Shown here piece by piece: positions 15,322 to 17,767 of a DNA stretch of 17,767 nt (position 1 is its first letter; each line of letters starts with the position of its first letter). Source of the stretch: Betaproteobacteria bacterium. GTDB taxonomy: Bacteria; Pseudomonadota; Gammaproteobacteria; Burkholderiales; Burkholderiaceae_C. The notes under the pieces are model-generated. The model searched no databases and was not told the origin of the DNA. It was given only the letters and a program-made list of their open reading frames with translations. The stretch covers positions 1 through 17,767 of the forward strand of contig RFWA01000014.1 in the NCBI GenBank assembly GCA_009922295.1, given 5' to 3'. Made by a program: the position numbers and the translations under genes.

Positions 15322-15987
15322 ATGAATAAATTCCTGTCCTTGCTGTCAGTCCTGCTTGTCGCTTGTGTGACGGCCTCCCCAGTCCATGCCCAGGAGGTCA
15401 AAGGTGACGCGAAGGCTGGCGAGAAAAAGATAGCGATGTGCATTGGCTGCCACGGCATCCAGGGCTACCAGGCCAGCTTTCCTGAGATTTACAAAGTGCC
15501 CAAGATCTCTGGTCAAGGTGCCAAGTACATTATTTCGGCCCTCAGTGCCTACAAAAAAGGCGATCGCAAGCACCCGACCATGCGAGGTGTTGCCGATAAC
15601 CTGAGCGACCAGGATATGGCAGACCTGGCAGCCTACTACGAATCGCATGGCAAGGTTGACGGCGCTTTTGTGCCGGTCAAGGCGGCCGACGGCTCTGCCA
15701 AGGCCGCTGAGCTGGTCAAGAAAGGTGCCTGTGTGTCGTGTCACGGTGACAACTTCAGCAAGCCCATTGACCCCAGCTACCCCAAAATTGCGGGGCAGTA
15801 TGGCGACTACCTGTTTGTTGCGCTCAAGTCTTACAAGACGGACAACAATCCCAAAGTCGGGCGTGCCAACGGCATCATGGGTGGTGTGGTCAAGCAGTTC
15901 TCGAACGCTGAGTTGAAGGAACTTGCGGGCTATGTCAGCGCCTTGCCCGGCGAGCTCAAAACCGTTCCACAGAGCAAATTTCGCTGA
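15322..15987 (+). CDS. Dihaem cytochrome c, cytochrome c4-like
   Basis: A 221-residue periplasmic dihaem cytochrome. Haem sites are CIGCH at residues 40-44 and CVSCH at 137-141; Met87 (HPTMRGVAD) and Met186 (NGIMGGVV) are the likely axial ligands. Each half carries the usual KISGQ/KIAGQ and AYKKGDR/SYKTDNN elements of cytochrome c4. The signal peptide probably ends at VHAQ (residues 21-24), although LVAC at 12-15 also matches a lipobox, so a lipoprotein form is possible. Cytochrome c4 shuttles electrons from the bc1 complex to terminal oxidases. It is a separate gene from the sox cytochromes, lies divergently from MoxR, and is the only complete plus-strand gene of the window. The ribosome site before the ATG is poor. 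Confidence 0.92.
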   Translation: MNKFLSLLSVLLVACVTASPVHAQEVKGDAKAGEKKIAMCIGCHGIQGYQASFPEIYKVPKISGQGAKYIISALSAYKKGDRKHPTMRGVADNLSDQDMADLAAYYESHGKVDGAFVPVKAADGSAKAAELVKKGACVSCHGDNFSKPIDPSYPKIAGQYGDYLFVALKSYKTDNNPKVGRANGIMGGVVKQFSNAELKELAGYVSALPGELKTVPQSKFR

Positions 15988-15997
15988 ATCTGGGGCA

Positions 15998-16753
15998 TCA
16001 GAGCTTGTAGCTGGGCTCTTGCGCGTCCAGGATGGCCATGAGTTCGCTCAGGTGTAATTCTGAGAAGGGTGTAGGGTAAGCATGCCATTGCGCGCAGGTT
16101 ATTGCGGCCACTTGATCGGGAATCAGGCTCAGCGGCCTGCCGGTAGACAGGGCCAGCACCTGCAGTTCGGCTGCTTTTTCCAGGTAGTACAACTCGTCAA
16201 AAGCTTGCGCCACTGACGAGCCAATCACGATGACCCCGTGGTTGCCCATGAACAGCACACTTTTGCCATTGCTGAGCAGAGCTGCGACTCTAGCCCCTTC
16301 CGCAGCTTCCAGCGCCATGCCCGCGTAGCCTCGGTCATAGGCAATGCGTTGGTAAAACCGGCAAGCGTTCTGGTCCAGCATCAGGAATTCAAAATCTTGC
16401 AGGCAGGCGAGTGCCGTGGCATGGCGCATGTGGGTGTGCAGAATGCAGCGCGCCCGGGGCAGGCGCTGGTGCAGTTCGGCGTGTAAATGCCAGGCCGTCG
16501 GGTCGGGCGCCTGGGGACCGCTGTAGCTCTCTGGCTGATCAATATCCAGCAGCAGCAGTTCGCTGGCGCGAAGGCGCGCGAAGTGCTTTCCAACCGGATT
16601 GAGCAAAAATTGCCGCCCATTGTCAGACAGCGCCACGCTGAAATGGTTGGCTATAGATTCATGAAAACCCAGCCGTGCGGCCCAGCGAAAAGCTGTGGCC
16701 AGTTCAATTCTCAGCCGGGACTCCAGGGCGTCGACGTCATCAATGTGTGGCAT
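15998..16753 (-). CDS. Class II aldolase/adducin-family protein
   Basis: A 251-residue protein of the class II aldolase/adducin family. Metal-binding histidines are visible as His106 and His108 in LHTHMRHA and His172 in GNHGVIV. The N-terminal signature reads SIANHFSVAL (33-42) in place of the GTSGNLS form of FucA. At the position of the catalytic Glu73 of FucA the sequence is TAWHLHAE (86-93) with Ala, so classical aldolase chemistry is doubtful and an adducin-like or other lyase/isomerase role may apply. The ATG at 16753 is 2 nt after the stop of the DUF1841 gene, so both form one unit; a longer frame to 16855 overlaps that gene and is rejected. It ends 10 nt from the convergent cytochrome gene, with no visible terminator between them. 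Confidence 0.87.
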   Translation of the reverse strand: MPHIDDVDALESRLRIELATAFRWAARLGFHESIANHFSVALSDNGRQFLLNPVGKHFARLRASELLLLDIDQPESYSGPQAPDPTAWHLHAELHQRLPRARCILHTHMRHATALACLQDFEFLMLDQNACRFYQRIAYDRGYAGMALEAAEGARVAALLSNGKSVLFMGNHGVIVIGSSVAQAFDELYYLEKAAELQVLALSTGRPLSLIPDQVAAITCAQWHAYPTPFSELHLSELMAILDAQEPSYKL

Positions 16754-16755
16754 GG

Positions 16756-17190
16756 TTAATCTCGGGTGGCCCGCTGCTGGACGCAGGCGATATAGGCAGC
16801 GCCATCGGGTGGTCTGCCAGCGCGTTGGCTTTCCCAGATCATCTGCCCCAGGCAATCCATCGCTTCATGGTGGGCCAAGTGCAGGGAGTCTCGACGGTGC
16901 GTCAGCAATTCAAGCGCCTGCCGAATGCCGCGAGGCTGGTCGATGCTGCACTGTTCACTGATGGACAGATGCATGGAAAGATGCAGGAATGGATTGTCCC
17001 GGCCGTCTTGGGTCTCTTGCATGCTCGCCAGGGCGGCCAGCACATCACCCAGCTCGGCGTGGTACTCCGGATGCTCTTCGATCCAGAGGCTGGCAATGGT
17101 TTCTATCGCTTCCAGCGGTTGTTGGGCCAGGGTCTTGGCATAGACCGCACAGAAAAACTGACGGACATCGGCTTGGGAGGGCGAAAACAT
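16756..17190 (-). CDS. DUF1841 family protein
   Basis: A 144-residue cytoplasmic protein of unknown function matching the DUF1841 pattern of betaproteobacteria and gammaproteobacteria. It starts MFSPSQADVRQFF, has EEHPEYHAEL in the first third, NPFLHLSMHLSISEQCSIDQP in the middle, and a C-terminal HHEAMDCLGQ...PPDGAAYIACV. Several histidines (HPEYH, LHLSMHLS, HLAHHEAMD) are family-conserved and could bind a metal, but that is inference. No signal peptide or membrane segment is seen. The ATG at 17190 is chosen because the family begins MF-[NS]-PS; an upstream in-frame ATG at 17241 would add 17 residues. It is followed after 2 nt by the aldolase-like gene. Confidence 0.87.
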   Translation of the reverse strand: MFSPSQADVRQFFCAVYAKTLAQQPLEAIETIASLWIEEHPEYHAELGDVLAALASMQETQDGRDNPFLHLSMHLSISEQCSIDQPRGIRQALELLTHRRDSLHLAHHEAMDCLGQMIWESQRAGRPPDGAAYIACVQQRATRD

Positions 17191-17294
17191 GATGTCAATT
17201 ATTGTCGCTAATTGGCGGTAGGCCGCGCCACGAATTGGCATCTTGGGTCAATGAGCGGCGACAATCCGAGAAACGCCACGCCCATCAATTTGTT

Positions 17295-17767
17295 TTGACC
17301 GCCTCAACCACAACACTGTCCGCACCGAGCATACGACCGCTACTTGCTGCCGATGTTGTCGCTTACCAGGCACTGCGCTTGCGGGCTTTGTCCGAACACC
17401 CTGCCGCTTTTACGTCAAGCGCGGAGGAGGAGGCCGCGCGTCCGTTGAGCTGGTCCGAGCAAAGGCTTAAGCCTGACGCGCAGCGACCGCACGATATTTT
17501 TCTAGGCGCCTGGCAAAGCAATCTGTTGCTGGGCATAGTCGGTTTGCAGGGGCGCTATCGGATCAAAGAGCGACATAACGCCACCCTGGTCGGGTTGTAC
17601 GTCGCGCCGCAGGGGAGCGGTCATGGACTGGGTCTGGCCCTGGTGCAGGCGCTGCTGGCGCATGCCCGATCACTGCCTGAGCTGCAGCAGCTAGACCTGA
17701 CTGTGACTGAAGGTAACCCCATGGCCCAAGCTCTTTACGAGCGTTGCGGCTTTTCCGTCTGGGGTGT
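17295..17767 (+). CDS. GNAT-family N-acetyltransferase (partial, C-terminus off window)
   Basis: An open frame of about 157 codons reading to the right edge. The N-terminal IRPLLAADVVAYQALRLRALSEHPAAF is typical for GNAT enzymes, and the acetyl-CoA motif is VAPQGSGHGLGLALVQALLAHA with the Q/RxxGxG loop as QGSGHG (about residues 106-111). The ending LTVTEGNPMAQALYERCGF is the usual motif B. The substrate is not predictable. The start is unresolved: no ATG exists in this frame, and TTG at 17295 or TTG at 17235 are the candidates, neither with a clear ribosome site. An ATG at 17251 lies in another frame and meets a stop after a T run at 17293-17296. It is divergent from the DUF1841 gene. Confidence 0.82.
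   Translation, partial: MTASTTTLSAPSIRPLLAADVVAYQALRLRALSEHPAAFTSSAEEEAARPLSWSEQRLKPDAQRPHDIFLGAWQSNLLLGIVGLQGRYRIKERHNATLVGLYVAPQGSGHGLGLALVQALLAHARSLPELQQLDLTVTEGNPMAQALYERCGFSVWG

Noticed and set aside
1..17767. CRISPR array, insertion sequence or toxin-antitoxin pair
   Set aside because: No regularly spaced repeats, transposase motifs, terminal inverted repeats or small paired toxin-like frames were found on reading both strands.

Overview
This window reads as a high-GC chromosomal segment of a betaproteobacterium, most likely of the Burkholderiales. Codon use, the style of the sulfur-oxidation genes and the TamA/TamB and DUF1841 proteins all fit a Comamonadaceae-like sulfur-oxidising organism, but this placement is inference without a database search. 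No transposase, integrase, phage gene or CRISPR array is visible.

Left part (1 to about 6400, all minus strand): a sulfur-oxidation (sox) block. In transcription order it holds an ArsR-family regulator (SoxR-like), a small monohaem cytochrome c, a flavocytochrome c sulfide dehydrogenase flavoprotein (SoxF/FccB), a dihaem cytochrome c (SoxE-like), a periplasmic metallo-beta-lactamase-fold hydrolase (SoxH-like), a thioredoxin-like protein with a CPFC site (SoxS/SoxW-like), a 211-bp spacer with a good promoter and dyads, then soxC and the start of soxD, which runs off the left edge. SoxC (molybdoenzyme) and SoxD (cytochrome) form the sulfane dehydrogenase of the periplasmic thiosulfate-oxidising complex. 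SoxF with its cytochromes oxidises sulfide or supports Sox activity, and the thioredoxin probably keeps Sox thiols reactive.

Middle (6432 to 6506): a tRNA-Arg with anticodon CCU, minus strand, with encoded CCA and an unusual G-G opposition in the acceptor stem.

Right-middle (6560 to 15221, all minus strand): a probable long transcription unit in the order MoxR AAA+ ATPase, small two-helix membrane protein, RimJ/RimL-like acetyltransferase, VWA-domain protein, TamA and TamB. MoxR and VWA proteins normally act together as a maturation or chaperone pair. TamA/TamB form the envelope-spanning translocation and assembly (or lipid transport) machine.

Right part (15222 to 17767): a divergently transcribed cytochrome c4-like dihaem protein on the plus strand, a convergent two-gene minus-strand unit (DUF1841 protein and a class II aldolase/adducin-like protein), and the start of a plus-strand GNAT acetyltransferase cut off by the right edge.

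Genes are tightly packed, with no gap above about 220 bp. Several junctions are overlapping TGATG stop/starts. I found no convincing undescribed system. The points most worth checking are the tRNA acceptor mismatch, the promoter/dyad ahead of soxCD, the two different cytochromes flanking SoxF, and the MoxR-membrane-GNAT-VWA cluster joined to tamAB.
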